A stretch of DNA of 58,872 nucleotides from contig UQBC01000015.1 in assembly GCA_900539195.1 (NCBI GenBank), positions 1 to 58,872 on the forward strand, given 5' to 3'. The notes under the pieces were generated by a model. That model searched no databases, was not told the DNA's origin, and saw nothing but the letters and a program-made list of their open reading frames with translations. Numbering within the stretch: position 1 is the stretch's first letter; the number at the start of each line of letters is the position of its first letter. Of this stretch, positions 47,621-55,870 are shown piece after piece. The stretch comes from an uncultured Oscillospiraceae bacterium (GTDB taxonomy: Bacteria; Bacillota; Clostridia; Oscillospirales; Ruminococcaceae). A program made the position numbers and the translations under genes.

Positions 47621-48511
47621 CTGAAAAAACACAGGCTCAGGCTGAAAGAATTTATCCGCCTGTTCACGCAAAGCAAGCGTTTTCGGATAGTGCTGTACAC
47701 TGCAGGCTCGCTGACGCTGAATGTCGCCTATGCCGCATACAACGGCGTTCTCGGTCTGTTCTACGGCTCGATATGGTTTATGATACTGTGCGTGTATTAC
47801 GGTCTGCTTGCCGTGATGCGTTATATGGCTGTATCGTATGAGAAAAAGCTGGACAAGGGCATACAGGTTGTGTCGGAAGTATATGTAATGCGGTTTACCG
47901 GTATGATGTTTATTATCATGAGCGTGGTACTTATGCTTATCGAGCTGTACAGTATGATACACAATACGGCACGGCAATACGCACGGCTTGTCATCGCAAG
48001 TATAGCTGTGTACACGGTCATAAAGCTTGCCCGTGCGATAATCAACCTTATAAAAGTGCAGAAGCACCGCTCGCCGCTTCTCAGCGCTATACGAAACATT
48101 TCTCTTGCGGACGCAGGCGTTTCCGCAGTTACTCTTATCCGTTCGCTTACGGTATATGCGATGTGGCTTAGCGAAAGCGATAAGCTGATAATAATAACCT
48201 GTTCGGGCGTTATCGTCTACCTTACCACACTTGTACTGGGAGTTGCTATGCTTCTTCGGCATACGGACGAAAGCCGAAGCGTTGATAAAAATGCACCGAT
48301 AACGGCAGATAACAGCGGTGACGCTTCAAAAATCGATACGGTAAAGGAAAGGCTTACCGAAAACTTTGTTAAGATAAGCGATAATGTGGTTGACAGGTAT
48401 GATGCAATCTCGGACAAGGCGAACGAGAAAAACGAGATGCTGAAGGAGCATTTTGAAGAACGTGTGCGACATATCGAGGAAAAGCGGAAGAACAATGATA
48501 ATAAATACTGA
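47621..48511 (+). CDS. Multi-pass membrane protein of unknown function, probable CTG start
   Basis: No ATG, GTG or TTG occurs near the ribosome binding site GGGAGG (47608-47613), but the in-frame CTG at 47621 lies 7 bases after it. It opens a basic N-terminus (KKHRLRLKEFIRLFTQSKRF) before the GTG at 47690. The 296-residue product has five to six membrane helices (for example LGLFYGSIWFMILCVYYGLL, GMMFIIMSVVLMLIELYSM, LIIITCSGVIVYLTTLVLGV). A charged C-terminal cytoplasmic coiled-coil tail (about 225-296) with KERLTENFVKISDNVVDRYD ends in KRKNNDNKY. Not recognised. If CTG is not used, the product starts at the GTG and lacks the first 23 residues. Confidence 0.6.
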   Translation: MKKHRLRLKEFIRLFTQSKRFRIVLYTAGSLTLNVAYAAYNGVLGLFYGSIWFMILCVYYGLLAVMRYMAVSYEKKLDKGIQVVSEVYVMRFTGMMFIIMSVVLMLIELYSMIHNTARQYARLVIASIAVYTVIKLARAIINLIKVQKHRSPLLSAIRNISLADAGVSAVTLIRSLTVYAMWLSESDKLIIITCSGVIVYLTTLVLGVAMLLRHTDESRSVDKNAPITADNSGDASKIDTVKERLTENFVKISDNVVDRYDAISDKANEKNEMLKEHFEERVRHIEEKRKNNDNKY

Positions 48512-48548
48512 TTTCTTTGTAAACCGTGAATTTATTTGAATTTACCTA

Positions 48549-48577
48549 TTGATTTTTTATTTCAGATGTGTTAAAAT
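48549..48577 (+). promoter_or_regulatory. Promoter of the flavodiiron gene
   Basis: TTGATT (48549-48554), 17-base spacer, TAAAAT (48572-48577), 38 bases before the ATG; AAGGGAG ribosome binding site at 48600-48606. Confidence 0.7.
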
Positions 48578-48615
48578 ATCTGTAGATTTCTTGAAAAAGA
48601 AGGGAGAATTTTAAT

Positions 48616-49764
48616 ATGTTTATCTCAGAAGACGTAAAATATGTCGGTGTAAACGACACCACAATCGACCTGTTTGAAGGTCAGTACAAAGTGCCTGACG
48701 GCATTTCCTACAACTCTTATGTCATTCTTGACGAAAAGACGGCGGTTATGGATACTGTCGATATAAACTTTTCGGCAATATGGCTTGAAAAGGTAAAAAC
48801 GGAGCTTGGCGACAGAAAACCGGATTATCTGGTGGTTCAGCATATGGAGCCTGACCATTCGGCAAGTATTGCGGAGTTTCTGAAATTCTATCCCGATACA
48901 ACGGTAGTCGGCAACGCAAAGACATTCACGATGATAAAGGGATTTTTCCCCGACCTTACCATAACAAACACGCTTACCGTAAAAGAGGGCGATACTCTGA
49001 CGCTTGGCAGTCACGTTCTGTCTTTTGTATTCGCTCCTATGGTACACTGGCCGGAGGTTATGGTAACGTATGACGCAAAGGATAAGATCCTGTTCTCTGC
49101 GGACGGTTTCGGCAGGTTCGGCACACCTGACAGCGAGCAGGCGTGGGATGATGAGGCACGCAGATATTATATCGGCATTGTGGGAAAATACGGTGCGCAG
49201 GTGCAGGCGCTTCTCAAGAAGGCCGCTACGCTTGATATAGAGAAAATCTGTGCGTTACACGGTCCTGTGCTGAGCGAAAACCTCGCACACTATCTCGATC
49301 TTTACAACAAGTGGTCGTCCTACACTCCCGAAAAGGACGGCGTTATGATAGCTTACGCTTCAATCTACGGCAACACAAAGAAAGCCGCAGAGCTTTTATA
49401 TGACAAGCTGAAGGCAAAGAATGTTGATGTTATTATCACAGACCTTGCAAGATGCGATATGTCAAAGGCGATCTCGGACGCATTTGCTTACGGCAAGCTG
49501 GTGCTTGCAACGCCCACCTATAATGCGGATGTGTTCCCGTTTATGAGAACGTTCATTGAGGGTCTTACCGAGAGAAACTATCAGAAGAGGACTGTTGCGT
49601 TTATCGAAAACGGTGCATGGGCGCCTATGGCGGCTAAGGTCATGGCAGGTATGTTTGAAAAGTCTAAGGAGCTTAATATCCTTGACAAGACGGTCAAGAT
49701 TACCTGTGCGCTGAATGATGCAAGCGCGGCACAGATTGATGAGCTGGCGGAAGAGTTGGCATAA
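48616..49764 (+). CDS. Flavodiiron protein (O2 and/or NO reductase)
   Basis: A 382-residue protein of two domains. The beta-lactamase-like domain holds the diiron ligands: HMEPDH (His 76, Glu 78, Asp 80, His 81), VHWPE (His 144), SADGFG (Asp 163) and ALHGPV (His near 221). The flavodoxin domain (about 245-382) has the FMN loop YASIYGNTKKAAEL. All ligands are present, so it should reduce O2 to water or NO to N2O with electrons from a rubredoxin or similar partner, protecting an anaerobe. No rubredoxin is fused or encoded nearby. Own promoter and terminator. Confidence 0.95.
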   Translation: MFISEDVKYVGVNDTTIDLFEGQYKVPDGISYNSYVILDEKTAVMDTVDINFSAIWLEKVKTELGDRKPDYLVVQHMEPDHSASIAEFLKFYPDTTVVGNAKTFTMIKGFFPDLTITNTLTVKEGDTLTLGSHVLSFVFAPMVHWPEVMVTYDAKDKILFSADGFGRFGTPDSEQAWDDEARRYYIGIVGKYGAQVQALLKKAATLDIEKICALHGPVLSENLAHYLDLYNKWSSYTPEKDGVMIAYASIYGNTKKAAELLYDKLKAKNVDVIITDLARCDMSKAISDAFAYGKLVLATPTYNADVFPFMRTFIEGLTERNYQKRTVAFIENGAWAPMAAKVMAGMFEKSKELNILDKTVKITCALNDASAAQIDELAEELA

Positions 49765-49784
49765 ATAAATCGAATACTAAAACC

Positions 49785-49816
49785 GCTCCCGGCTGATACA
49801 GTCGGGAGCAATTTTA
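49785..49816. terminator. Terminator between convergent flavodiiron and permease genes
   Basis: GCTCCCG-G-CTG (49785-49795) pairs with CAG-T-CGGGAGC (49799-49809) around a three-base loop, followed by AATTTTAT. Confidence 0.85.
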
Positions 49817-49832
49817 TATTCTGCTTTTTCTC

Positions 49833-52754
49833 TTACTCTCTGTTTTTCAGCACCTCAGCGGGTGTGATTTTGTTCAGCTTTCTTACAAGAAGCGTGCTTG
49901 TGAGAAGATATATCAGCATAACGGCGATAAACAAAGCAGGATATAAATACCACGCAAAATTGAGGTTTATTCCGCAGGCAACGTTAGGGATAAACGAAGG
50001 ATATATTCTGTCCATAACAAGCTTTGACAGCGGTAAGCAGATTATTGCCGATATTGCTATAGTGATTGCATTGCCGTCAAGGTACAGCTTCTTCACGTCT
50101 TTTTTGCTGTAACCGAAGGTTTTCAGCAGTGAAATGCCGAACGAACTTCTGTCTATCATCACGCCAATCATAAGATACATTACCACTACAAAAATTACAG
50201 CCGATGTGCCGACAAGCGTTATAACCATTCCGCTCATAAGCTCGCTGAATATCTTTGACGAGCGTTCAATATCCGACTTTGTCGTTACCGAGTAAATTCT
50301 GCCCTCGTCTATATCAAGCGCTTTGTCGGACAACACCATATTGTAGTAATCATCGTCCTGTCTGAAACGCTCTCTCATACTGTCAATATCCATAAACACG
50401 GCAAGTCCTGCGGAATAATCGCTTATACTGCCGACTGTGAAAGCATAGTCGGTATCCCCCGCCTCATCGGTAAGAATGAACTTATCGCCTTCGGCTACTC
50501 CGTATCTCTGGGCTACCGATAATGACGCTGTGACAATGCTTTTTCCCTTTTTCACATCAACGTTATAATACGGATTATCGCTGTCTATGCCTATTACCGT
50601 AATATCAAGCGTGTAGCCGTCCTTTTCCTTTGCAAGCGATTTGACATAACACGCTTCGCCGCCATTGGGAACTTCGGAAGTCGGGTATTTAAGCGTATAC
50701 ATATACTCGTATGTTGCGCCTGCAAGCGTATCTGTTGTTACGTTATTACACATTGAATAGCAGTCAAGTCCGAGCATAAGAATGAGCATTGAAACGAACA
50801 TACAAGCCGCAACCGTGATATTCGCTCTCATCTCACGCAGAAGCTGACGTATTCTGAACTTTCTTACAAAGCCGCCGCTCTTTATCTCCATACGGCTGAT
50901 ATTCCTTACGTTCTGCTCGTTTCTCATAAGCGACAGCGCCGGTGCGGAAAGACGTCTGTTTATAACGAGCGCATTCACTGTTGCCGCTATCACGGGAGGA
51001 ATGACAACGGCATATATCACAAGGTAAAGCGGTATTACCGTCTGAAAATCGGGCAGTGAAAAATACGAGTAGCTGTCTGCAAGCTGTGACTGTATCGACA
51101 TAGGGGAAAAGCCTATCGCCGAGCCGAGTACGCCGCCAATGAACGCTATTATCGTGGGGAGCATTATGTAGTGCCTTATAAGTGCGCCTTTACTTACTCC
51201 GAGAGCGTACAATGCACCTATTACACTGCTCTCCCTGTTTATCTGATGAACAACGAATACGGATATTACATAGGCAAACAGCGCCATAAGAATTACGCAC
51301 GCCGCAAGTCCGCCGTACTTATTCATTACGACATCGCCTGCCGCACCTGCGATACGGACGTTATCCGCTCTTTTCACAAACGATGTGAGGTTGGTCAGAT
51401 CAAGGTCGAAAGCTGCATCGAGCAGTTTTCCGATATTGCTTTTAAGCTCGTGTATACCGTCTGCAAGCTCACCCGCTCCGTCCTTTGCGTCTTTCGCTCC
51501 GTCTGCAAGCTCTTTAGCGCCGTTCTTAGCGTCTTTTACGCCATTTGCAAGCTCCTTTGCTCCGTTTACCGCATCGGTTGCGCCTGTCGATAACTGCTCT
51601 GCTCCTCTATTTGCACTGCTTATGCCGGATACAAGCTCAGACGAGCCGCTTTGTGCACTTTTAAGTCCTGAAGCAAGGCTGTCCGCACCGCTTACAAGAG
51701 CATTCATTGTGGGAGGGATAAGCCCTGCGGAATCTGCTCCTGCTATTGCAACGTTCAGCGAAGAAGCACCGCCCGACAATTTGCCAAGGCCCTTGTCAAG
51801 AGCCGATGCGCCTTCATATATGCTTGTCATACCGCTATGGAGCTGTACTGTTCCGTCATATAGAGTCTTAAGTCCGTCATACAGCTTATCCGAGCCGTCC
51901 GACAAATCATTCATACCGTCATACAGCGTATCCGCTCCGTCCGACAGATCTTTAAGACCGTCATGTAGTTTGTCCGCACCTTCGGCTAAATCATTGATGC
52001 CGTTTTCTATTTCGGTACGCTTTTCAAGCGCCTCGTTTACCGTTTCAAGATAATACTTGTCGGTAACCTTCGTATAGTCAAAATCAAAATCCTCTATAAG
52101 CTCTTTCAGCTTATCATCGGTCATATCATTTCCGAGAAGATAGCCGTATGTAAAAGTCTGCGCCGACTTTGAACTGTCCGACACTCTTTCATACTCGCTG
52201 TCGGTAACAAAGATAATACCGAAATTTTTGCTTGATACAGCCATATCGGACATATTCTGATACGGTGCGTCATAGTCGGGAGATGTGCCTGTGCCGCATA
52301 CGGTATACTCCGTACCGCCGACTGTCAGCTTACTGCCGACATCAAGGCTGTGTTCTTCCGCATATCTGCGTTCGACTACTGCTTCGTTGTCTTTTGACGG
52401 ATATTCGCCGCTTATAAGCTCGACAAGATCGATATTTTTACGGTTCTTCATCACTCTGAGAGTTGAACCGTCCTCAGCCTTTATATCAAGGCTGTACATA
52501 CGTTCAAGAGTAACGCCCTTGTCGGTAATATCCTTTTCCTGCTCGTTTGTCAGAGGCAAGAACGTTGTGAACTGTCCGTCCTCAACGTGATTTGCGGCAT
52601 TATGCTCGTCTGTTCTGACAATAATTGTTTCCGAACTTGCCACCATCGCTGTCACCAGATACATACAAAGCACTATCAAAAGCAGCAGTGCGATGTACTT
52701 AGTGAGATTAGACTTAAACTCCCTCGGTATTCTTTTTGAAAGCACCTTGTTCAT
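49833..52754 (-). CDS. FtsX/MacB-type ABC transporter permease with long coiled insert
   Basis: The start at 52754 (MNKVLSKRIPREFKSNLTKY) has GGAGG 9 bases upstream; earlier in-frame codons lie inside the ATPase gene. The 973-residue protein has one N-terminal membrane helix, a large outer domain, then a membrane-helix block with FtsX signatures (INRESSVIGALYALGVSKGALI), a second outer domain, and a final FtsX block (GISLLKTFGYSKKDVKKLYL). Between about 255 and 450 the outer domain holds a heptad-like repeat (DGLKDLSDGADTLYDG and many GAxxLxxG units) as seen in YhgE/Pip proteins. It is encoded with an ATPase and a TetR regulator and probably exports a peptide, lipid or drug. Confidence 0.88.
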   Translation of the reverse strand: MNKVLSKRIPREFKSNLTKYIALLLLIVLCMYLVTAMVASSETIIVRTDEHNAANHVEDGQFTTFLPLTNEQEKDITDKGVTLERMYSLDIKAEDGSTLRVMKNRKNIDLVELISGEYPSKDNEAVVERRYAEEHSLDVGSKLTVGGTEYTVCGTGTSPDYDAPYQNMSDMAVSSKNFGIIFVTDSEYERVSDSSKSAQTFTYGYLLGNDMTDDKLKELIEDFDFDYTKVTDKYYLETVNEALEKRTEIENGINDLAEGADKLHDGLKDLSDGADTLYDGMNDLSDGSDKLYDGLKTLYDGTVQLHSGMTSIYEGASALDKGLGKLSGGASSLNVAIAGADSAGLIPPTMNALVSGADSLASGLKSAQSGSSELVSGISSANRGAEQLSTGATDAVNGAKELANGVKDAKNGAKELADGAKDAKDGAGELADGIHELKSNIGKLLDAAFDLDLTNLTSFVKRADNVRIAGAAGDVVMNKYGGLAACVILMALFAYVISVFVVHQINRESSVIGALYALGVSKGALIRHYIMLPTIIAFIGGVLGSAIGFSPMSIQSQLADSYSYFSLPDFQTVIPLYLVIYAVVIPPVIAATVNALVINRRLSAPALSLMRNEQNVRNISRMEIKSGGFVRKFRIRQLLREMRANITVAACMFVSMLILMLGLDCYSMCNNVTTDTLAGATYEYMYTLKYPTSEVPNGGEACYVKSLAKEKDGYTLDITVIGIDSDNPYYNVDVKKGKSIVTASLSVAQRYGVAEGDKFILTDEAGDTDYAFTVGSISDYSAGLAVFMDIDSMRERFRQDDDYYNMVLSDKALDIDEGRIYSVTTKSDIERSSKIFSELMSGMVITLVGTSAVIFVVVMYLMIGVMIDRSSFGISLLKTFGYSKKDVKKLYLDGNAITIAISAIICLPLSKLVMDRIYPSFIPNVACGINLNFAWYLYPALFIAVMLIYLLTSTLLVRKLNKITPAEVLKNRE

Positions 52755-52755
52755 A

Positions 52756-53457
52756 TTAAAGATCCTCCAGCTCAGCGGCAGGTATAAGCGTTTCGTTGTA
52801 ATAATCCTTTTTGATAAGTCCATCCTTTAAGATTATCACCTTGTGTACCATATTCTTTATAGCGTTGTTATGCGTTACTATCAGCATTGTTGTGCCATAT
52901 TTCCTGTTTACCTGTTCGAGAAGCACAAGTATATCCCTCGAAGTCTTTGAATCAAGCGCACCCGTTGGCTCGTCACACAGCAGGAGCTTCGGGTTCTTTA
53001 TCAGTGCTCTTGCTATAGCGCATCTCTGCTGCTGACCGCCGGAGAGCTGTGATGGGAACTTCTTGCGGTGCTCTGTAAGTCCGAGCGTATCGAGAAGCTC
53101 GTTCATATCAAGCGGCTTATCGGTAAGGTACTCGCATACCTGAATATTTTCCTCGACAGTAAGATTAGGTACGAGGTTGTAGAACTGGAATATAAAGCCG
53201 AGGTTTGCCTTTCTGTACTTCGCCAGAGCGTCAGCCTTAAGCCCGAATATTTCCGTGCCGTCAACCTTTACAGAGCCGCTGTCCATAATGTCAAGACCGC
53301 CTATGCAGTTAAGCAGCGTCGATTTGCCTGAACCGCTCGTTCCCTGTATTACGCACATTTCTCCCTTTTCAACGCTTGTGGTCACACCCTTCAATACCTG
53401 TGTGTAGCCTGCGTCTGAGCCGTAGCTCTTTTTTACGTCTTTTACTTCAAGATACAT
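52756..53457 (-). CDS. ABC transporter ATPase (LolD/MacB type)
   Basis: The start at 53457 (MYLEVKDVKKSYGSDAGYTQ) has GGGAGG 9 bases upstream. The 233-residue protein has Walker A QGTSGSGKSTLLNCIGGLD, signature QLSGGQQQRCAIARAL, Walker B LLLCDEPTGALDSKTS and IVTHNN, typical of ATPases that pair with FtsX-type permeases. The permease gene begins one base after its stop. The product energises export or mechanotransmission by the permease. Confidence 0.95.
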   Translation of the reverse strand: MYLEVKDVKKSYGSDAGYTQVLKGVTTSVEKGEMCVIQGTSGSGKSTLLNCIGGLDIMDSGSVKVDGTEIFGLKADALAKYRKANLGFIFQFYNLVPNLTVEENIQVCEYLTDKPLDMNELLDTLGLTEHRKKFPSQLSGGQQQRCAIARALIKNPKLLLCDEPTGALDSKTSRDILVLLEQVNRKYGTTMLIVTHNNAIKNMVHKVIILKDGLIKKDYYNETLIPAAELEDL

Positions 53458-53514
53458 CTCTTTGTCCTCCCGTATCATTATTAGTTTTATCTAACCGTAT
53501 TAGTTATCGCTAAC

Positions 53515-53527
53515 ATAACAGTGTTAT
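53515..53527. promoter_or_regulatory. Operator copy 1 (ATAACAGTGTTAT)
   Basis: A 13-bp palindrome 58 bases ahead of the ABC ATPase start and downstream of tetR. The same palindrome occurs twice upstream of tetR (54229-54241 and 54311-54323), which marks it as the binding site of the TetR protein encoded here. Confidence 0.75.
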
Positions 53528-53568
53528 CCTATGGTGCTTTTAATGACCGCCGTGTAAGGCGGTCAGCA

Positions 53569-54198
53569 TTATTCATCTTTTACAAACAACAGATCAAACC
53601 ACATCTTTACCATTGCGCCGATCATTTTCTCGGCATACGCAAGACCATTCTCCTTTTCGGGAACATGGGTAAGCAGATGTATGAACATCTCTATATCCAT
53701 ATGGGCGAGCCAATGGAGCATATACTCGTCAACATGATAGCCGGGCATATTCTTAAGCAGCGCCTCGGCACTTGAGCGAAAGCCCACTTCCATAAGTGCA
53801 ACAAATTCATCGACGCAGTTTTCGTAGACCGAGCCTTGCGACTTTGTGAGCAGCAGCAGGAATGCGTCATAATTATCATAAAGACAGCCCACCATAGTGA
53901 CTGCCTCTTTATGAGTTGAAAGCTGATTTTCTACACTCCTCGTCTGCTTGTCCTGCGAGCCTAAATACTCCTCGTCCTCACGGTTATGCTCTAGCAACAT
54001 CTCTTTCAGCTTTAAAAGCGGAGGTGCAACAATTGCACTGAACAAATCGTCCTTGTTTTTGAAAAAGAAGTACAAAGCGCCTGTCGTGACACCTGCATTT
54101 GTGCAGATTTTTCTGAGCGAGGCTTTTGCGAAGCCGTTTTCAAAGAACTCTTTCTTTGCGCTGTCTATCAGCTTTTGTCTTGTTTCGTTATCGCTCAT
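53569..54198 (-). CDS. TetR/AcrR-family transcriptional repressor
   Basis: A 209-residue protein. The N-terminal helix-turn-helix (about 8-50) reads RQKLIDSAKKEFFENGFAKASLRKICTNAGVTTGALYFFFKNKDDLFSAI, shown here in part by motif: AGVTTGALYFFFKNK is the recognition region. The C-terminal ligand domain is not assignable. It sits directly upstream of the ABC exporter genes on the same strand, and identical palindromes flank it, so it probably represses itself and the exporter until an inducer, perhaps the exported compound, binds. Confidence 0.9.
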   Translation of the reverse strand: MSDNETRQKLIDSAKKEFFENGFAKASLRKICTNAGVTTGALYFFFKNKDDLFSAIVAPPLLKLKEMLLEHNREDEEYLGSQDKQTRSVENQLSTHKEAVTMVGCLYDNYDAFLLLLTKSQGSVYENCVDEFVALMEVGFRSSAEALLKNMPGYHVDEYMLHWLAHMDIEMFIHLLTHVPEKENGLAYAEKMIGAMVKMWFDLLFVKDE

Positions 54199-54228
54199 AA
54201 AGGCGCTTCCTTTCCGCAGAGATTTTAC

Positions 54229-54241
54229 ATAACACTGTTAT
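54229..54241. promoter_or_regulatory. Operator copy 2 (ATAACACTGTTAT), overlapping the tetR -10 box
   Basis: The 13-bp palindrome shares bases with the -10 box TAAGAT (54240-54245, minus strand), so a bound repressor would block RNA polymerase. Confidence 0.75.
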
Positions 54242-54268
54242 CTTAACCTATATCCGTGATAATGTCAA
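54240..54268 (-). promoter_or_regulatory. Promoter of tetR
   Basis: TTGACA (54263-54268), 17-base spacer, TAAGAT (54240-54245) on the minus strand, 42 bases before the ATG at 54198. Confidence 0.75.
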
Positions 54269-54308
54269 TACCCCTGACAACATTTCATAGCATTGCACCA
54301 AAACAGTG

Positions 54309-54325
54309 ACATAACAGTGTTATGT
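54309..54325. promoter_or_regulatory. Operator copy 3, extended 17-bp palindrome
   Basis: ACATAACAGTGTTATGT is perfectly symmetric around its central G and contains the 13-bp core of the other two sites. It lies upstream of the tetR -35 box, about 80 bases from copy 2. Confidence 0.75.
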
Positions 54326-54441
54326 TATTGTGCGGAATTACAAAAAACATTCTTTCAAACGGCATTTCAAGTATGTTTTTACCCGTCTTGTACTATTCGT
54401 CCGTCAATTCGATAAAATTTTAACGATTTTGCCGAAATCGG

Positions 54442-54470
54442 TTGACAGGACTTACAATTTTTAATATAAT
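54442..54470 (+). promoter_or_regulatory. Promoter of rex
   Basis: TTGACA (54442-54447), 17-base spacer, TATAAT (54465-54470). Transcription would start at about 54477, which rules out the ATG at 54476 as start of rex. A hairpin GGAAGA/TCTTCC (about 54490-54507) lies in the leader. Confidence 0.8.
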
Positions 54471-54526
54471 AATATATGTATAGACAGACGGAAGAACTAT
54501 ATCTTCCGCACAGAAAGGCAGAACAA

Positions 54527-55162
54527 ATGAACGGTACAATTTCTAAGCAAGCACTGAGGAGATTGCCATTCTATCTTGATTATCTTAAGAAAAAGCAGAC
54601 CGATGGCGTCCGCAACATTTCGGCAACGACTGTTGCAAACGACCTTAAGCTGAACGAGGTGCAGGTCCGCAAAGACCTGGCAGCGGTAAGTCTTACCGGA
54701 GGCAAGCCAAAAACGGGTTATGTTGCCGAAGAACTTATCCGTGACCTTGAGAGTTTTCTCGGATATGACAATACGAAAGAGGCAGTAATCGCAGGCGCGG
54801 GAAAGCTTGGACAGGCGCTCCTTGCGTATAAGGAATTTGAACGCTATGGTCTTGATATAGTAGCGGCATTCGATACGGACGAGAGCATTATTGACGGTAA
54901 GTGTATACTTCCGGCAGAAAAAATGTCGGATCTATGCTCAAGACTTAAAATTCATATCGGTATAATCTGCGTTCCGCCCGAATATGCCCAGCAGGTCTGT
55001 GACGAAATGGTAGCGTGCGGAATACTTGCAATATGGAACTTTACCTCCGTACATCTGTCCGTGCCATCCGGCGTACTCGTCCAGTATGAAAACCTGGCGG
55101 CTTCTCTTGCGGTGCTTTCACAAAATCTGGAGTTTGAGATCAGGGACGGTCACATTTTCTGA
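54527..55162 (+). CDS. rex: Redox-sensing transcriptional repressor Rex
   Basis: The start at 54527 (MNGTISKQALRRLPFYLDYL) has AAAGGC upstream and lies after the transcription start. The 211-residue protein has an N-terminal winged helix (VANDLKLNEVQVRKDLAAVS, with GKPKTGYV) and a Rossmann domain with AGAGKLGQALLAY and AAFDTD that binds NADH/NAD. Rex represses fermentation and hydrogen genes when NADH is low. Here it heads a set of redox genes. I could not find a clear Rex operator (TTGTTAA-type) in the window. Confidence 0.95.
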   Translation: MNGTISKQALRRLPFYLDYLKKKQTDGVRNISATTVANDLKLNEVQVRKDLAAVSLTGGKPKTGYVAEELIRDLESFLGYDNTKEAVIAGAGKLGQALLAYKEFERYGLDIVAAFDTDESIIDGKCILPAEKMSDLCSRLKIHIGIICVPPEYAQQVCDEMVACGILAIWNFTSVHLSVPSGVLVQYENLAASLAVLSQNLEFEIRDGHIF

Positions 55163-55195
55163 TACGCTCCGCTTTATTTGAAAGGAAACAGTATT

Positions 55196-55444
55196 ATGAA
55201 GAACATCAGCATCTGCGTCGGCAGCTCATGCCATTTAAAAGGCTCGTACAAAATAATCGAGCTTGCAAAGGACTACATAGCAAACCACAATATCGGGGAT
55301 AAGGTAAACCTCGGCGCCGCTTTCTGTCTTGGAAGATGCACAGACGGCGTTACGATAAAAATAGACGATGAAATAATCTGCGGAGTAAACGAAAACAACT
55401 TCCAGCAGATATTTGACGAAAAGGTACTTGTCTGTCTTGACTGA
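55196..55444 (+). CDS. [2Fe-2S] thioredoxin-like ferredoxin (NuoE/HydA-associated type)
   Basis: The start at 55196 has AAAGGAAA upstream. The 82-residue protein has the four-cysteine pattern of thioredoxin-like [2Fe-2S] proteins: CVGSSCHLKGS (Cys 7 and 12) and AAFCLGRCTDGV (Cys near 44 and 48). Such domains form the NuoE/HndA subunit of hydrogenases and complex I, but this is a free-standing short version. It could carry electrons to or from the hydrogenase-like sensor encoded 430 bases further on. Confidence 0.9.
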   Translation: MKNISICVGSSCHLKGSYKIIELAKDYIANHNIGDKVNLGAAFCLGRCTDGVTIKIDDEIICGVNENNFQQIFDEKVLVCLD

Positions 55445-55483
55445 CGGCAGTACAAAAAAATAAACAGGAACGGTGAATTTTAA

Positions 55484-55867
55484 ATGCTCACAACAGGATT
55501 AAAAGGAAAAGCGGAAGTTAAGGTCGATGACACCAATACGGCTGTCACAATGGGTAGCGGCTCACTCAAGGTTTTCGCTACTCCGGCGATGATCGCACTT
55601 ATAGAAAAAGCAGCTTGTACGGCGCTTGAAGGACAGCTTGAGGAAGGACAGACCACTGTCGGCACAAAGCTTGACATTGCGCACGTTGCCGCTACTCCCG
55701 TCGGTATGAATGTTACCGCAGAGGCGGTCCTTACCGAAATCGACAACCGCAGGCTTGTATTTGAGGTCGTTGCAAGGGATGAAAAGGATATTATCGGCAA
55801 GGGCTCTCACGAGCGCTTTATTGTGAATGCGGAAAAATTCACTGCTAAAACTTATGGCAAGGTGTAA
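55484..55867 (+). CDS. Hotdog-fold thioesterase (FlK-like)
   Basis: A 127-residue protein with MLTTGLKGKAEVKVDDTNTA, FATPAMIALIEKAACTALEG and TTVGTKLDIAHVAATPVGMNVTAEAVL, which match the fluoroacetyl-CoA thioesterase FlK-like group of hotdog proteins. Thr/Glu/His residues of the FlK active site are present (Glu in IEKAACTALE, His in IAHVAATPVG). Substrate unknown, presumably an acyl-CoA. It lies between redox genes and starts 39 bases after the [2Fe-2S] protein. It ends 3 bases before the next gene. Confidence 0.88.
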   Translation: MLTTGLKGKAEVKVDDTNTAVTMGSGSLKVFATPAMIALIEKAACTALEGQLEEGQTTVGTKLDIAHVAATPVGMNVTAEAVLTEIDNRRLVFEVVARDEKDIIGKGSHERFIVNAEKFTAKTYGKV

Positions 55868-55870
55868 TCT

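Noticed and set aside
51385..52053. 222-codon Ser/Pro/Ala-rich plus-strand frame opposite the permease repeat
   Set aside because: It is the complement of the repetitive coil-coding region and lacks start signals.
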